From: Pseudomonas sp. BGr12
GTDB lineage: Bacteria > Pseudomonadota > Gammaproteobacteria > Pseudomonadales > Pseudomonadaceae
Length of the DNA stretch: 64,000 nt
Direction: 5' to 3'
Assembly: GCF_030272895.1 (NCBI RefSeq)
Contig: NZ_JALRNF010000008.1
Location: 1-64,000 of the forward strand
This document shows, piece after piece, positions 1 through 8,331 of the stretch. The stretch's first letter is position 1. Every line of letters begins with the position of its first letter. The notes below the pieces were generated by a model, which did no database searches, was not told the DNA's origin, and saw only the letters and a program-made list of their open reading frames with translations. Both the position numbers and the translations under genes were made by a program.

Positions 1-33
1 AGCGTAGGGCCGGATGCAGGAGCAAGCGGTTTT

Positions 34-75
34 GCCTACTTTTCCCAAGAGAAAAGTAGGCCGCCGTAAGGGCGG
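34..75. repeat. Double hairpin repeat at the window edge
   Basis: An 11-bp inverted repeat (arms 34-44 and 51-61, 6-nt loop) is followed directly by a 5-bp stem (61-65 with 71-75). This kind of paired hairpin recurs between genes in Pseudomonas and probably acts as an mRNA-stabilising or terminating element. Nothing else is evident from base 1 to the first gene at 187. Confidence 0.5.
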
Positions 76-186
76 AAAGGGCCGGCAGCGTCGCCGCATG
101 GAATGGATAAGCTCGCAACCTCAGCCCCCAAGCCCAAGGATCATAGCCTCCAGAATTCCGTGAAGAACCTTGTTCATGCCTAGCGA

Positions 187-540
187 TCAGTCATCACCGC
201 CGTCGTCAAAGTGAAAGCGATGCAACACGCGATGGGCGACCGGCGCCAGGATCAAACCGATGCTGGCGACAAACACCAGCCCGACATACAAGCCGTAGCC
301 AGCAAAGAAGAGCTTGCCGCCAACGCTCTCGGGCAGGATCACCGGCCCTACCCCGCCCAGCAGCAAGGTGGCGTTGAAGATGGCATCGTGCAGGGGGATG
401 TGCGGCTCGAAGTACAGGTGCCCCAGCACCCCGAACAGGATCGAGCCAACCAGCAACAAGCCGGCGCCAAGGCCATGCCACATCAGGCGATAACGAAACT
501 GCCGGGGCGAAATGACCGCTTCGGTCCTGGACTCGTACAT
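187..540 (-). CDS. Small membrane protein, two-helix channel-like
   Basis: This encodes 117 residues, starting at the ATG at 540 because the upstream extension has no hydrophobic or conserved character. Two hydrophobic helices (about residues 22-43 and 75-98) flank an amphipathic segment with a GGVGPV turn (about 57-62). The layout helix-pore loop-helix resembles two-TM potassium-channel pores, but the TVGYGD-type filter is not conserved, so a channel function is only a guess. The C-terminus is rich in His and Asp. It stands alone, convergent with nothing, 75 nt from the SDR gene start side. Confidence 0.6.
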   Translation of the reverse strand: MYESRTEAVISPRQFRYRLMWHGLGAGLLLVGSILFGVLGHLYFEPHIPLHDAIFNATLLLGGVGPVILPESVGGKLFFAGYGLYVGLVFVASIGLILAPVAHRVLHRFHFDDGGDD

Positions 541-615
541 CCGCTGTACTCCTGTATCGATCGTGGCCGCCCAGCATAGGCAGGTTGCCTGGCCGGCCAC
601 AACCTCAGGCGCGCC

Positions 616-1530
616 TCAGCCGCGAGCGTGTGCCTGCAAATTGGCCATCATCTGTTGCAGCGCCTCCAGGCTGTCGCGCGGATGCACGGCCTCGCTGAAA
701 TCGCCGATGTGCTGCCAGTTGGCCGCCACATCCTCCGGGGCAAAGCCCTGGTGCGGGTTGAACCCCACGCCCAAACTACGCTCCCAGCGCACCTTGCCGA
801 TCCAGCCGCCACCGACTTCGTACAGGCCACCGCTGTCCTGGCATTGCTCGCTGCCGAGGAACACCACCAGAGGGCTGACCAGTTCAGGCTTGAGTTGTTC
901 GAACACCTGGGGCGGAATCAGTCCTTCGGTCATGCGCGTACCGCCAGTGGGTGCGATGGCATTGACCAGGATGCCGTGCTTGCGGCCTTCGATGGCCAGG
1001 GTCCGGGTCAGGCCGTAGAGCCCCAGCTTGGCCATGCCATAGTTGGCCTGGCCGAAATTGCCGTAGATCCCCGACGTCGACGCGGTGAACACCACCCGCC
1101 CCCAGTTCTGCTCGCGCAGATGTGGCCAGGCAGCGCGGGTCACCTTGTAGGCCCCTTCCACGTGCACCTGGTAGACCTGGTCCCAATCGCTGTCTTCCAT
1201 CTTGTGGAAGGTCTTGTCGCGCAGGATGCCGGCGTTGTTGATCAGCACATCGACCCGCCCGAAGGTATCCAGCGCCTGCTCGACGATATGCTGGCCATCG
1301 GTCACCGAGTCGTGGCTGGCCACCGCCGTGCCGCCGGCTTCGCGAATCTGCGCCACCACCCGGTCGGCCGCAGAGGCGCTGGCGCCTTCGCCATGGGTCG
1401 AGCCGCCCAGGTCATTGACCACCACCCGGGCGCCGTGACGGGCGAACAGCAAGGCATGGGCACGCCCCAGGCCGCCGCCCGCTCCAGTCACGATCACCAC
1501 TTTATCGTCCAGGCGCACCGAATCGTTCAT
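616..1530 (-). CDS. SDR oxidoreductase, 17-beta-HSD4/MFE-2 dehydrogenase-like
   Basis: This 304-residue short-chain dehydrogenase has a TGAGGGLG nucleotide-binding motif near residues 15-22, NNAG near 100 and a catalytic Ser/Tyr-x3-Lys (ANYGMAK). Length and the GAGGGLGRAHA signature match the (3R)-hydroxyacyl-CoA dehydrogenase domain of multifunctional enzyme type 2, so NAD-dependent oxidation of a hydroxyacyl-CoA is the likely reaction. A longer reading frame extends upstream, but the ATG at 1530 directly precedes the conserved N-terminal DDKVVIVTG region. No MaoC-type hydratase partner is adjacent. An alpha/beta hydrolase lies upstream on the same strand. Confidence 0.85.
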   Translation of the reverse strand: MNDSVRLDDKVVIVTGAGGGLGRAHALLFARHGARVVVNDLGGSTHGEGASASAADRVVAQIREAGGTAVASHDSVTDGQHIVEQALDTFGRVDVLINNAGILRDKTFHKMEDSDWDQVYQVHVEGAYKVTRAAWPHLREQNWGRVVFTASTSGIYGNFGQANYGMAKLGLYGLTRTLAIEGRKHGILVNAIAPTGGTRMTEGLIPPQVFEQLKPELVSPLVVFLGSEQCQDSGGLYEVGGGWIGKVRWERSLGVGFNPHQGFAPEDVAANWQHIGDFSEAVHPRDSLEALQQMMANLQAHARG

Positions 1531-1658
1531 GCTCAACACTCCAGGGAAACCGGCAAGGGATGCCCGAGTGTCGGCCAGGCCCGGCCGACACACAATCAAG
1601 CGGGCACGGGGTGAATGGCAGGCGATAAGGTCAACGGATGATGGGCAGGCCCGACCCT

Positions 1659-2570
1659 TCAGGACCAGGCGACTTTCTGTGGAATCTGTGCCATAGGCTG
1701 CTCGCGAAACGCCAGGTAGTGGCGCAGGACCTGCACCGGCGACTCGGTGTGCGGGTAATGGCCGATGCCTTGCAACAGCACGGTATCGGGATGCGGCACA
1801 AGTTCCTGGTAGCGTTCGAGCATGTGCGCGCCCGACACCGGATCGACCGCACCGTTGATAAAGCGCAACGGCACGCCCTCCTGTTGCAGGGCACCGACCC
1901 AACGCTCCCGGTGCGCCACCCGCTCGAGCACATAGCCGACCAGCTTGTGCAGGATCCGCGTGCCCTGGTTGGCGGCGATCAGGCTCCAGTAATCATCCAG
2001 GGCGCTTTCGCTGGGATGGGTGCAGGGGCCATAGACCTGGGTGACGTTGCGCACCAGGTCATCGCGCCCGAACGAGCGCCCCACCAACCAGCCCAGGCGA
2101 CTGAGCAGCAGTTTCTGGATCAGCAGCGCGCGGTGCCGCTCGGGAAACAGGCCACCATTGAGGAATACGCAACTGGCAACCTGTGCGCGACCTTCATGGT
2201 GGCGAGCCAGCAATTCCTGGGCGACGCTGTCACCATAGTCATGGCCCAGCAGGTGCACCGGTCGGTCAACCTGCAGGTGTGCGAGCAAGGCCTGCTGCAG
2301 ATCGGCCTGCTCGATCAGGCTGTAGTCGTGATGCACCGGCTTGGCCGAATCGCCAAAACCGAGCATGTCACAGGCAATCACCCGGTAACGCTGGGCCAGT
2401 GGCGCCCACAGGTAGTGCCAATCCCAGCTTGCGGTGGGAAATCCGTGGATAAGCAGCAGCGGCTCACCTTGCCCTGCCGTCCAGTAGCGGATGCTCTGGC
2501 CGCGGAACGAGAAATTCAGGCCCCGGGTCCGCCAGACGCACAATGGAATCTCGGCCAGGGGCATCAGCAT
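1659..2570 (-). CDS. Alpha/beta hydrolase, haloalkane dehalogenase/epoxide hydrolase-like
   Basis: This encodes about 303 residues. An HGFPTASWDW oxyanion-hole segment (about 50) is followed by a GHDYGDS nucleophile elbow whose nucleophile is Asp rather than Ser, and by a late GIGHYPH catalytic His. An Asp nucleophile is the mark of the haloalkane dehalogenase and epoxide hydrolase branch of the alpha/beta fold, which hydrolyses via an ester intermediate on the enzyme. The start at 2570 (MLM) is chosen because the N-terminal extension lacks fold character. It is followed 128 nt later by the SDR, so the two may be co-transcribed. The substrate is unknown. Confidence 0.8.
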   Translation of the reverse strand: MLMPLAEIPLCVWRTRGLNFSFRGQSIRYWTAGQGEPLLLIHGFPTASWDWHYLWAPLAQRYRVIACDMLGFGDSAKPVHHDYSLIEQADLQQALLAHLQVDRPVHLLGHDYGDSVAQELLARHHEGRAQVASCVFLNGGLFPERHRALLIQKLLLSRLGWLVGRSFGRDDLVRNVTQVYGPCTHPSESALDDYWSLIAANQGTRILHKLVGYVLERVAHRERWVGALQQEGVPLRFINGAVDPVSGAHMLERYQELVPHPDTVLLQGIGHYPHTESPVQVLRHYLAFREQPMAQIPQKVAWS

Positions 2571-2751
2571 GCTCCCGGTGAGTGGATGTGTGGGGTGTTG
2601 GGCAAGGCAGCGGTAGCGATCATTGCAATCACCTCGGCACATTCGTGTGCTCTACTGGGGAAACAGTCTAGTCAGCACACGGTCAAAGGGAAGTTGCATT
2701 GGCAGCCAGCTTATTGACCTTACGAGTCAGGTGGCCAATTGGCGCAGTGCG

Positions 2752-3438
2752 TCACACCATCAAGGTCAAAAGCGGCGCTGCGAACAGGTTCAGCAGCCCG
2801 GTCAGGACCATCACCAGCCCGGCCACCGAGCCCTCTTCGCCACCGACTTCGTGGGCCCGGCTGACCCCGGCGCCATGGGCTCCGACCCCGAACAGCGCGC
2901 CACGGGCCAAAGGCGTGCGCAGCGGCAGGAACTTGAGCAGCACCCCGCCGAACATCGCGCCCAGTACCCCGGTAAACATCACGAACACCGCCGTCAGTTC
3001 CGGCACCCCGCCCAGGTCGCGGGCCAATGGCATGGCAAAGGGCGTGGTGATCGAACGCGGCAGCAGCGACAGGCTCACCGCATTATCCAGCGCCAGCAGA
3101 TGGGCCAGGCCCCAGGAGCTGCCGATGGACGCAGCACTGCCCACCAGCATGCCCAGGGTCAGTGCCGGCCAGTGCCGCGCCAGCAGGGCACGCTGTTGCC
3201 AGATCGGCACGGCGAAGGCCACCGTCACCGGCCCCAGCACCGACATCAACCAATGGGTGTTGCGCGAATATTCGGCATAGGCGGTGTGCAGGGGTACGGC
3301 GATCGCCAGCAGCACGGCCGGCACCAGGATCAGCGGCGACAACAGGTAACGGCCGGTGCGCCGGTACAGCCAGCGGCTGCCCAGGTACGCCAGCAAGGTC
3401 AGCGCCAGCCAGAACAGCGACATGGGCTCAAGCGTCAT
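2752..3438 (-). CDS. lrgB: LrgB-family inner membrane protein
   Basis: This 228-residue protein has about seven hydrophobic helices and the LrgB/CidB signature region (SLLPRSITTPFA and the glycine-rich GVGAHGAGVSRA). LrgB with LrgA modulates murein hydrolase activity, and in some bacteria (PlsE/YohK-like) exports glycolate or pyruvate-type metabolites. The gene overlaps the 3' end of lrgA by 11 nt, as in a translationally coupled operon. The 181 nt downstream contain no visible gene. Confidence 0.9.
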   Translation of the reverse strand: MTLEPMSLFWLALTLLAYLGSRWLYRRTGRYLLSPLILVPAVLLAIAVPLHTAYAEYSRNTHWLMSVLGPVTVAFAVPIWQQRALLARHWPALTLGMLVGSAASIGSSWGLAHLLALDNAVSLSLLPRSITTPFAMPLARDLGGVPELTAVFVMFTGVLGAMFGGVLLKFLPLRTPLARGALFGVGAHGAGVSRAHEVGGEEGSVAGLVMVLTGLLNLFAAPLLTLMV

Positions 3439-3814
3439 GACGCATCCTCCAGCGGCACACGCCTTCCACCGTCACCGCCGTCAGCACCATGACCATCAGG
3501 GTACTGACGCCAATCACCAGGAGGATGCGCCAGCCTTCGTCACGCAGCAGGCTGCCGTAGTCGAGCAGGCTCATCAGTGCCGGAATGAAGAACAGCAGCA
3601 TCTCGGCCATCAACAGGCCCGCGCCCAGTTGCAAAGTGGCCGGCTTCAGCCAGCCCAGGGCGAACAACAGCAGCAACAGGGCCAGGCCCATGACACCGCC
3701 GGGGATCGGCCAGCCCAGCCAGGCTGCCAGCTGGCCACCGAACATATAGAGCGCAAGAAAGACCGCCAGCTCGGTGAGCAGGCGCAGGAATCGTTTGAGG
3801 GATGCAGGCTTCAT
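3428..3814 (-). CDS. lrgA: LrgA/CidA-family holin-like membrane protein
   Basis: This 128-residue protein has four predicted transmembrane helices (about 8-28, 33-52, 62-82 and 90-112) and the IPGGVMGLALLLLLF motif typical of CidA/LrgA. These holin-like proteins pair with LrgB/CidB in the inner membrane. The gene is first in a two-gene operon and is divergent from a LysR regulator whose start lies 97 bp away, the usual arrangement for LysR control of lrgAB-type operons. Confidence 0.9.
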   Translation of the reverse strand: MKPASLKRFLRLLTELAVFLALYMFGGQLAAWLGWPIPGGVMGLALLLLLFALGWLKPATLQLGAGLLMAEMLLFFIPALMSLLDYGSLLRDEGWRILLVIGVSTLMVMVLTAVTVEGVCRWRMRHDA

Positions 3815-3889
3815 CGTGGGGGACCTCTTCAGGCCTTTATTCTAGAAGTACGCCCCCTACGCCAAAAGCGAATTGTTAGACTTGATGCC

Positions 3890-3904
3890 ATTCCACAATG
3901 GAAT
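3890..3904. promoter_or_regulatory. Palindromic operator candidate in the lrgA/LysR intergenic region
   Basis: ATTCCA-CAA-TGGAAT is a perfect 6-bp inverted repeat ending 7 nt before the LysR start codon. It contains a T-N11-A spacing, the core of LysR recognition boxes. It probably binds the LysR product and autoregulates it. This is inference from position and symmetry only. Confidence 0.4.
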
Positions 3905-3911
3905 CGAAGCC

Positions 3912-4799
3912 ATGGAATTCAAACAACTGCGCAGTTTTATCGAAGTGATCCACCGCGGCGGATTCACCCAGGCCGCCCAGACCCTGCACATCAGCCAGTC
4001 GGCGGTGAGCAAACAGGTGGCCCAGCTGGAACAGGACCTGGGCACGGCCTTGCTCGAACGCCAAGGCTCGCACCTGCACCTGACCGCCGCCGGCAGAATC
4101 GTCCTGGAACGCGGCGAGGCCATGCTGCGCCTGCGCCAGGAGCTACACAACGAACTCGACGACCTGAGCCAGCTGGGCCGTGGCGAATTGCGCCTGGGCC
4201 TGCCGCTGCTGGGTAGTGACGCGCTGTTCGCCGGGTTGTTCGCCGAATACCGCAGGCGTTACCCGAATATCAGCATTCACTTGCTCGAAGGGGGCAGCCG
4301 CAGCGTGGAGCAGGCGGTGCAAAGTGGTGAGCTGGAGCTGGGCGGCAGCCTGACGCCGAGCGACCCGGCGTTCGCCTTCCAGCCGTTCTGCAATGAACCC
4401 CTCGATGCGCTGCTGCCCACCGGCCATCCCCTGGCCGGTGCCGGCCAGGTCAGCCTGGGACAATTGGCCGACACACCGTTCCTGCTGTACCAGCGCAGTT
4501 TCGTGCTCAACGACCGTCTGCTCAGCGCCTGCCAGCAGTTGGGATTCACCCCCCGGGAAGGCGGGCGCAGCGGTCAGGCCGACTTCCTGGCCGCGCTGGT
4601 GGCGGCGGGGCAAGGCGTGGTGCTGTTGCCCCGGGTGGTCGCCCGCGGCCTGGAACGCCCCGGCGTAGTACGCCTGACCCTGAGCGAGCCCACCGACCTG
4701 CGCTGGGACATCGCCTTCATCTGGCGCCAGGGCGCCTACCTGTCACGGGCCGCCCAAGCCTGGCTGCAATTGCTGCGCGAGCAGCCGGCGCCCGTGTGA
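3912..4799 (+). CDS. LysR-family transcriptional regulator, CynR/GltC-like
   Basis: This 295-residue regulator has an N-terminal winged HTH (about residues 2-60, LRSFIEVIHRGGFTQAAQ followed by SQSAVSKQVAQLE) and a LysR substrate-binding domain (about 88-290). The start at 3912 is the Met that opens the canonical LysR N-terminus; 13 upstream residues are out of family length. It is divergent from lrgAB, which it probably controls. The stop codon abuts the convergent flavodoxin stop with no gap. Confidence 0.9.
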   Translation: MEFKQLRSFIEVIHRGGFTQAAQTLHISQSAVSKQVAQLEQDLGTALLERQGSHLHLTAAGRIVLERGEAMLRLRQELHNELDDLSQLGRGELRLGLPLLGSDALFAGLFAEYRRRYPNISIHLLEGGSRSVEQAVQSGELELGGSLTPSDPAFAFQPFCNEPLDALLPTGHPLAGAGQVSLGQLADTPFLLYQRSFVLNDRLLSACQQLGFTPREGGRSGQADFLAALVAAGQGVVLLPRVVARGLERPGVVRLTLSEPTDLRWDIAFIWRQGAYLSRAAQAWLQLLREQPAPV

Positions 4800-5255
4800 T
4801 CAGCCGCGCAGGTTGCCGATCAGCTCGTTCAGCCAGGGTTCGGCGTCGGTTTCCGGGGTGACGGTTTCGCTGGCGTCCAGGCGCAGCATCGGCTGCACTT
4901 CGTTCAGGCCCAGCTCGGCGAACAGCTCACGCATCTGTTCGCCACCGCCACAGAAGGTATCGCCATAGCTGGAATCGCCCAGGCCGATCACCGCGCCCGG
5001 CAGGCCGCGCCAGGCAGCGGGCAGCACATCGCGGATTTCGCTGAACAACGGCAGCAGGTTGTCGGGCAGCTCACCCATGCCGGTGGTCGAGGTCACCGCC
5101 AGGAAGGCGTCAGGGGCAAAGCCCTGCAGGTCTTGCAAGGTGGCGCGAGCAGCGTGCCAGGCCTCGAAGCCTGCAGCCTTGAGCAGCGACTCGGCATGCC
5201 GTGCGACTTCTTCGGCCGTGCCGTAGACCGAACCGGATAGGATGGCGACTTTCAT
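4800..5255 (-). CDS. Flavodoxin, MioC-like
   Basis: This 151-residue single-domain flavodoxin starts MKVAILSGSVYGTAEEV, whose S-G-S-x-Y-G-T-A loop binds the FMN phosphate. STTGMGELP (about 75-83) and GLGDSSYGDTFCGG (about 110-123) are the two loops that hold the isoalloxazine ring. It acts as a low-potential one-electron carrier in the cytoplasm. The ATG at 5255 is chosen because it begins the first beta strand; 18 codons upstream are not flavodoxin-like. It is divergent from the LOV gene. Confidence 0.88.
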   Translation of the reverse strand: MKVAILSGSVYGTAEEVARHAESLLKAAGFEAWHAARATLQDLQGFAPDAFLAVTSTTGMGELPDNLLPLFSEIRDVLPAAWRGLPGAVIGLGDSSYGDTFCGGGEQMRELFAELGLNEVQPMLRLDASETVTPETDAEPWLNELIGNLRG

Positions 5256-5396
5256 AGTGGATTCCGAAGCTGAGTAAAAACGTAGGATACTAACATCGGA
5301 CACTGGCAAAAGGCCTCATTCTTGAGGTGTAGACCATCGGCCAATCCTCTAGAATCACCCCGCCGTACCCACACCCTGCCCTTGCGGACCGCCTTG

Positions 5397-5855
5397 ATGA
5401 TCAACGCCAAACTGCTGCAACGCATGATCGATGCCTCCAACGACGGCATCGTGGTCGCCGAACAGGAAGGCGACGACGATACCATCCTGATCTACGTAAA
5501 CCCGGCCTTCGAGCGCCTGACCGGTTACCAGGCCAACGACATCCTCTACCGCGACTGCCGCTTCCTGCAGAACGATGACCGCGACCAGGCCCCGCGGGCG
5601 CTGATCCGCGAGGCGATCCGCAGCGGCCAGCCGAGCCGGGAAATCCTGCGCAACTACCGCAAGGACGGCAGCATGTTCTGGAACGAGCTGTCGATCACCC
5701 CGGTGTACAACGAAGCCGACCAGTTGAAGTACTTCATCGGCATCCAGAAAAATGTCAGCCGCCAGGTCGAAGCCGAACAGCGTGTCATCGAACTGGAACG
5801 CGAACTGGCCCAGGCCAGGGCGCGCATCGCCGAACTGGAAAGCGACGAACGGTAA
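5397..5855 (+). CDS. Short LOV-domain blue-light photoreceptor (PpSB1/SB2-LOV type)
   Basis: This 152-residue protein is a single PAS/LOV domain with only short N- and C-terminal helices. The photoactive cysteine is Cys54 in YRDCRFLQ, and the FMN-contact motifs RNYRKDGSMFWNEL and YFIGIQKNVSRQ are intact. The C-terminal helix (about 118-150) is a charged coiled coil for dimerisation. The architecture and sequence match the short LOV proteins of P. putida, which form a cysteinyl-FMN adduct in blue light and lack a fused effector. Output must therefore go through a partner; the nearby LitR-type MerR regulator is the obvious candidate. The ATG at 5397 is the family start. Confidence 0.92.
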   Translation: MINAKLLQRMIDASNDGIVVAEQEGDDDTILIYVNPAFERLTGYQANDILYRDCRFLQNDDRDQAPRALIREAIRSGQPSREILRNYRKDGSMFWNELSITPVYNEADQLKYFIGIQKNVSRQVEAEQRVIELERELAQARARIAELESDER

Positions 5856-5927
5856 AAACCAATCTGCCGTTTACTTGTCCATGACGGTGAAGAAACGTAA
5901 ATCACGATTGATACGTCGAGTTCGACC

Positions 5928-6545
5928 ATGCAAGCAGATGCCCTCCTGACCCAGGATGAGCTGGATTTCATCCGGTCCATGCAGCATTCGCCTCAGCCCG
6001 TCATGGCTGAGTCGGTGTCGCGCATGCTGGTCAATGGCGGCACTGAGATCAAAGACCTGCTGACCCAGCTGATCGCCCAGGAGCAGGTCACCCTGCAGGC
6101 GCAGTTCGACAACCATCAGATGACCTTTCCGCTGCAACTGGTCGAAGACGAGTTCCATTCCCTGCACCTGCAACTGGGCGCACCCAACATCTATGAGGAA
6201 GGCCCCATGGTCCGCCCCTGGCGGCTGACCCTGGACACCCCGGTGGCGCTGGAAGACGAGCTGGGCCTGAGTGTAGGGCTGTGGGTCCGGGAAATCTCGT
6301 TCAAGGGCGTGCTGCTCGAAGTGCGTGACCAGCCTGAGCCGCCCAAGGCGTTCGACCTCTGGTTTTCCCCCGACAATACCGCGCCGATTGCCCTGCACGG
6401 CACGCTGCAACGCCGCACTGGCGAAAGCCTGGCCGCCTACAACCTGTGCCAGAGCCTGCCGCAGGAAATCGAGCGGCTACGCGAATACATTCTCCAGGCT
6501 CACCGCCTGGCTCACCCGGAGCTGCACCCTCAACTGTCCAGGTGA
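5928..6545 (+). CDS. Hypothetical protein with a PilZ-like C-terminal region
   Basis: This 205-residue protein has no signal peptide or membrane helix. The N-terminal half (to about 85) resembles a YcgR-like beta domain. The second half contains VREISFKGVLLEV (about 121-133), which recalls the PilZ D/N-x-S-x-x-G motif with Glu in place of Asp; I see no clear RxxxR, so c-di-GMP binding is doubtful. It follows the LOV gene by 72 nt on the same strand, and its last 16 nt overlap the convergent MerR gene. The function is not known to me. Confidence 0.7.
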   Translation: MQADALLTQDELDFIRSMQHSPQPVMAESVSRMLVNGGTEIKDLLTQLIAQEQVTLQAQFDNHQMTFPLQLVEDEFHSLHLQLGAPNIYEEGPMVRPWRLTLDTPVALEDELGLSVGLWVREISFKGVLLEVRDQPEPPKAFDLWFSPDNTAPIALHGTLQRRTGESLAAYNLCQSLPQEIERLREYILQAHRLAHPELHPQLSR

Positions 6546-7480
6546 CCGGCCAGGTATTGCTGCAGGCGACGGCGCATCAAGCGCCCTTCGCTGCCAAGGC
6601 ACGCCACCTGCGAGCCAATCAGGCTGTCCTGGGCCAGGTCCGCCGCCTCCCCCGCCAGTAACAACGGGCATTCCAGTGCCAGGGCCAGACGCGCCAGGCG
6701 CTTGGGCAGGTCCAGCGCCGGCGGATGATTGGAGAACAACACCAGGGCATGGGGAGCCATGCGCTCGCACACCAGGCCCAGCTCTTCGAGCGGTTGCCCC
6801 AGGCCCAGCACCGTCACGGCGATTTCGCTGGTGCCCAGCATCAGGGCGGTCACCAACAACTCCAGCTCCCGGCAATGCCCGGGCATTGCCGCCAGCACCA
6901 CCCGAACTTCCTGCTGCTCGGCGGCCAGCTGCAAACGCTGGAGCACCCGCCCGCGCAGGAAGGTGTCGAGAAATAGCCATTCACTGGTCAGGCCAAAGGC
7001 CTCCTGGGTGCAGCGCAGCTCCTGCCAGACCGGCATGATCACGTCCTGGAAGGCCACCAGCAGTGGGTAATTGCTGAATATCTGGCCATAGACCTGTGCC
7101 AGGCGCGGCTCATCGAAGGCGCGCACCGCCTGGCGCAATTGCAGCTGCCACTGCTTCCAGTCGTTCTGGGCAACCGGGTTGCCAGCAGGTTCGACCGTAG
7201 CCTTGAGGCTGTGGCTGCGGGCGAGGATCTTGCCGACCTTGCTGACCGCCACGCCGCGCTCGATCCAGCCGAGGATGTTGCGCACTTCGTCGATGTCGGC
7301 CTGGGAATAGAGGCGATGCCCACTTTCGGTGCGTGTCGGTTGAATCAACCCATAACGGCGCTCCCAGGCACGCAGGGTCACCGGGTTGATACCGGTCAGG
7401 CGAGACACTTCGCGAATGGGAAACAGCTCCTCGTGATCGAGATCGCCAGGTTTCAACGAAGCGTGGGCAGGTTCAATCAT
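6530..7480 (-). CDS. MerR-family regulator, class II LitR-type (no cobalamin motif)
   Basis: This 316-residue protein has an N-terminal MerR winged helix (about 18-88, IREVSRLTGINPVTLRAWERRYGLI) and a C-terminal B12-binding-like fold (about 100-310). Cobalamin-binding LitR/CarH proteins carry a DxHxxG motif; here the corresponding strand reads AMPGHCRELELL, without it. This is the class II LitR pattern reported in Pseudomonas, where light sensing is supplied by short LOV proteins. It probably regulates itself and the divergent ABM/folM genes. Its 3' end overlaps the convergent unknown gene by 16 nt. Confidence 0.85.
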   Translation of the reverse strand: MIEPAHASLKPGDLDHEELFPIREVSRLTGINPVTLRAWERRYGLIQPTRTESGHRLYSQADIDEVRNILGWIERGVAVSKVGKILARSHSLKATVEPAGNPVAQNDWKQWQLQLRQAVRAFDEPRLAQVYGQIFSNYPLLVAFQDVIMPVWQELRCTQEAFGLTSEWLFLDTFLRGRVLQRLQLAAEQQEVRVVLAAMPGHCRELELLVTALMLGTSEIAVTVLGLGQPLEELGLVCERMAPHALVLFSNHPPALDLPKRLARLALALECPLLLAGEAADLAQDSLIGSQVACLGSEGRLMRRRLQQYLAGHLDS

Positions 7481-7620
7481 TGCCGGGAAACCACGAGTCA
7501 GGGGTCAAGGGGCATTCTACTCCGGGGAGTGGAAACAGCACTATTGGGGTTTTCCCTGACGCTACTCCCGTGCCAGCACTGACGGGTCAGGTTAATTCAG
7601 CAATAATCCGCGCCCGTTTT

Positions 7621-7630
7621 TTGCATGCAA
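7621..7630. promoter_or_regulatory. Palindrome upstream of the ABM-domain gene
   Basis: TTGCATGCAA is a perfect 10-bp palindrome 77 nt upstream of the ABM gene start, within the 226-bp divergent region with the LitR-type regulator. It is a possible operator. Short palindromes are common, so this is weak evidence. Confidence 0.2.
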
Positions 7631-7706
7631 GCAAATGCCGCCCACCACCCCGGGCGGCATTTCATGGGCAGGCCACCCGCCATGCCCGGTTGCCAGGAGA
7701 TACACA

Positions 7707-8276
7707 ATGTCTACCCCTCCCGTTACCCTGATGGTGACGCGCCGCGTCGCCGATGGCCGCTACCAGGACCTGATGGCCTGGCTCAATGAAGGCGAACAGC
7801 TGGCCACCGACTTCACCGGCTACCTGGGCTCGGGCGTCCTCGCCCCGCCGCCCCAGGGCGACGAGTTCCAGATCATCTTCCGCTTCGCCAACGAGCAGAC
7901 CATGCAGGCCTGGGAACACTCGGCCTCGCGCAAGGCCTGGCTGGCGCGCGGCAACGGCCTGTTCGAGCAACCCCTGGAGCTGCGCGCCAGTGGCCTGGAA
8001 GGCTGGTTCGGCACCAATCCGGTGCAACGCCCGCCACGCTGGAAGCAGGCAGTGGCGATCTGGCTGGCCTTTTTTCCGGTCTCGTTGCTGTTCAACCTGC
8101 TGTTCGGCCACTGGCTGGCGGCCCTGGACCTGGTGCCGCGCGTGCTGCTCAGCACCCTGGGGCTGACCCCGTTGATGGTGTATTTCTTCATTCCCCTGTC
8201 GACCCGTCTGCTGGCCGGCTGGCTCAATGCCCCGCGCCGCCCTTCAAGGCCGCAGGGCGCACGCAACCCGGCCTAG
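7707..8276 (+). CDS. ABM-domain membrane protein
   Basis: This encodes 189 residues. The first about 95 form an antibiotic biosynthesis monooxygenase-type ferredoxin-like domain (MVTRRVADGRYQDLMAWL; EFQIIFRFANEQTMQAWEHS). Two hydrophobic helices follow (about 115-137 and 148-170), so the domain is membrane-anchored. The ATG at 7707 has an AGGAGA ribosome site six bases upstream. It opens a same-strand run with folM, DUF1244 and hopJ, divergent from the LitR-type regulator. Catalytic activity is unproven for this subgroup. Confidence 0.82.
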   Translation: MSTPPVTLMVTRRVADGRYQDLMAWLNEGEQLATDFTGYLGSGVLAPPPQGDEFQIIFRFANEQTMQAWEHSASRKAWLARGNGLFEQPLELRASGLEGWFGTNPVQRPPRWKQAVAIWLAFFPVSLLFNLLFGHWLAALDLVPRVLLSTLGLTPLMVYFFIPLSTRLLAGWLNAPRRPSRPQGARNPA

Positions 8277-8331
8277 TTCGGGTATGCTGGGGGTTATCCC
8301 AGCGAACCTGTGAAAGTTGACCGCCCCCACC

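Noticed and set aside
1531..1902. N-terminal extension of the SDR gene
   Set aside because: The extension overlaps the alpha/beta hydrolase gene on the same strand in another frame and has no SDR similarity; the ATG at 1530 fits the family start.
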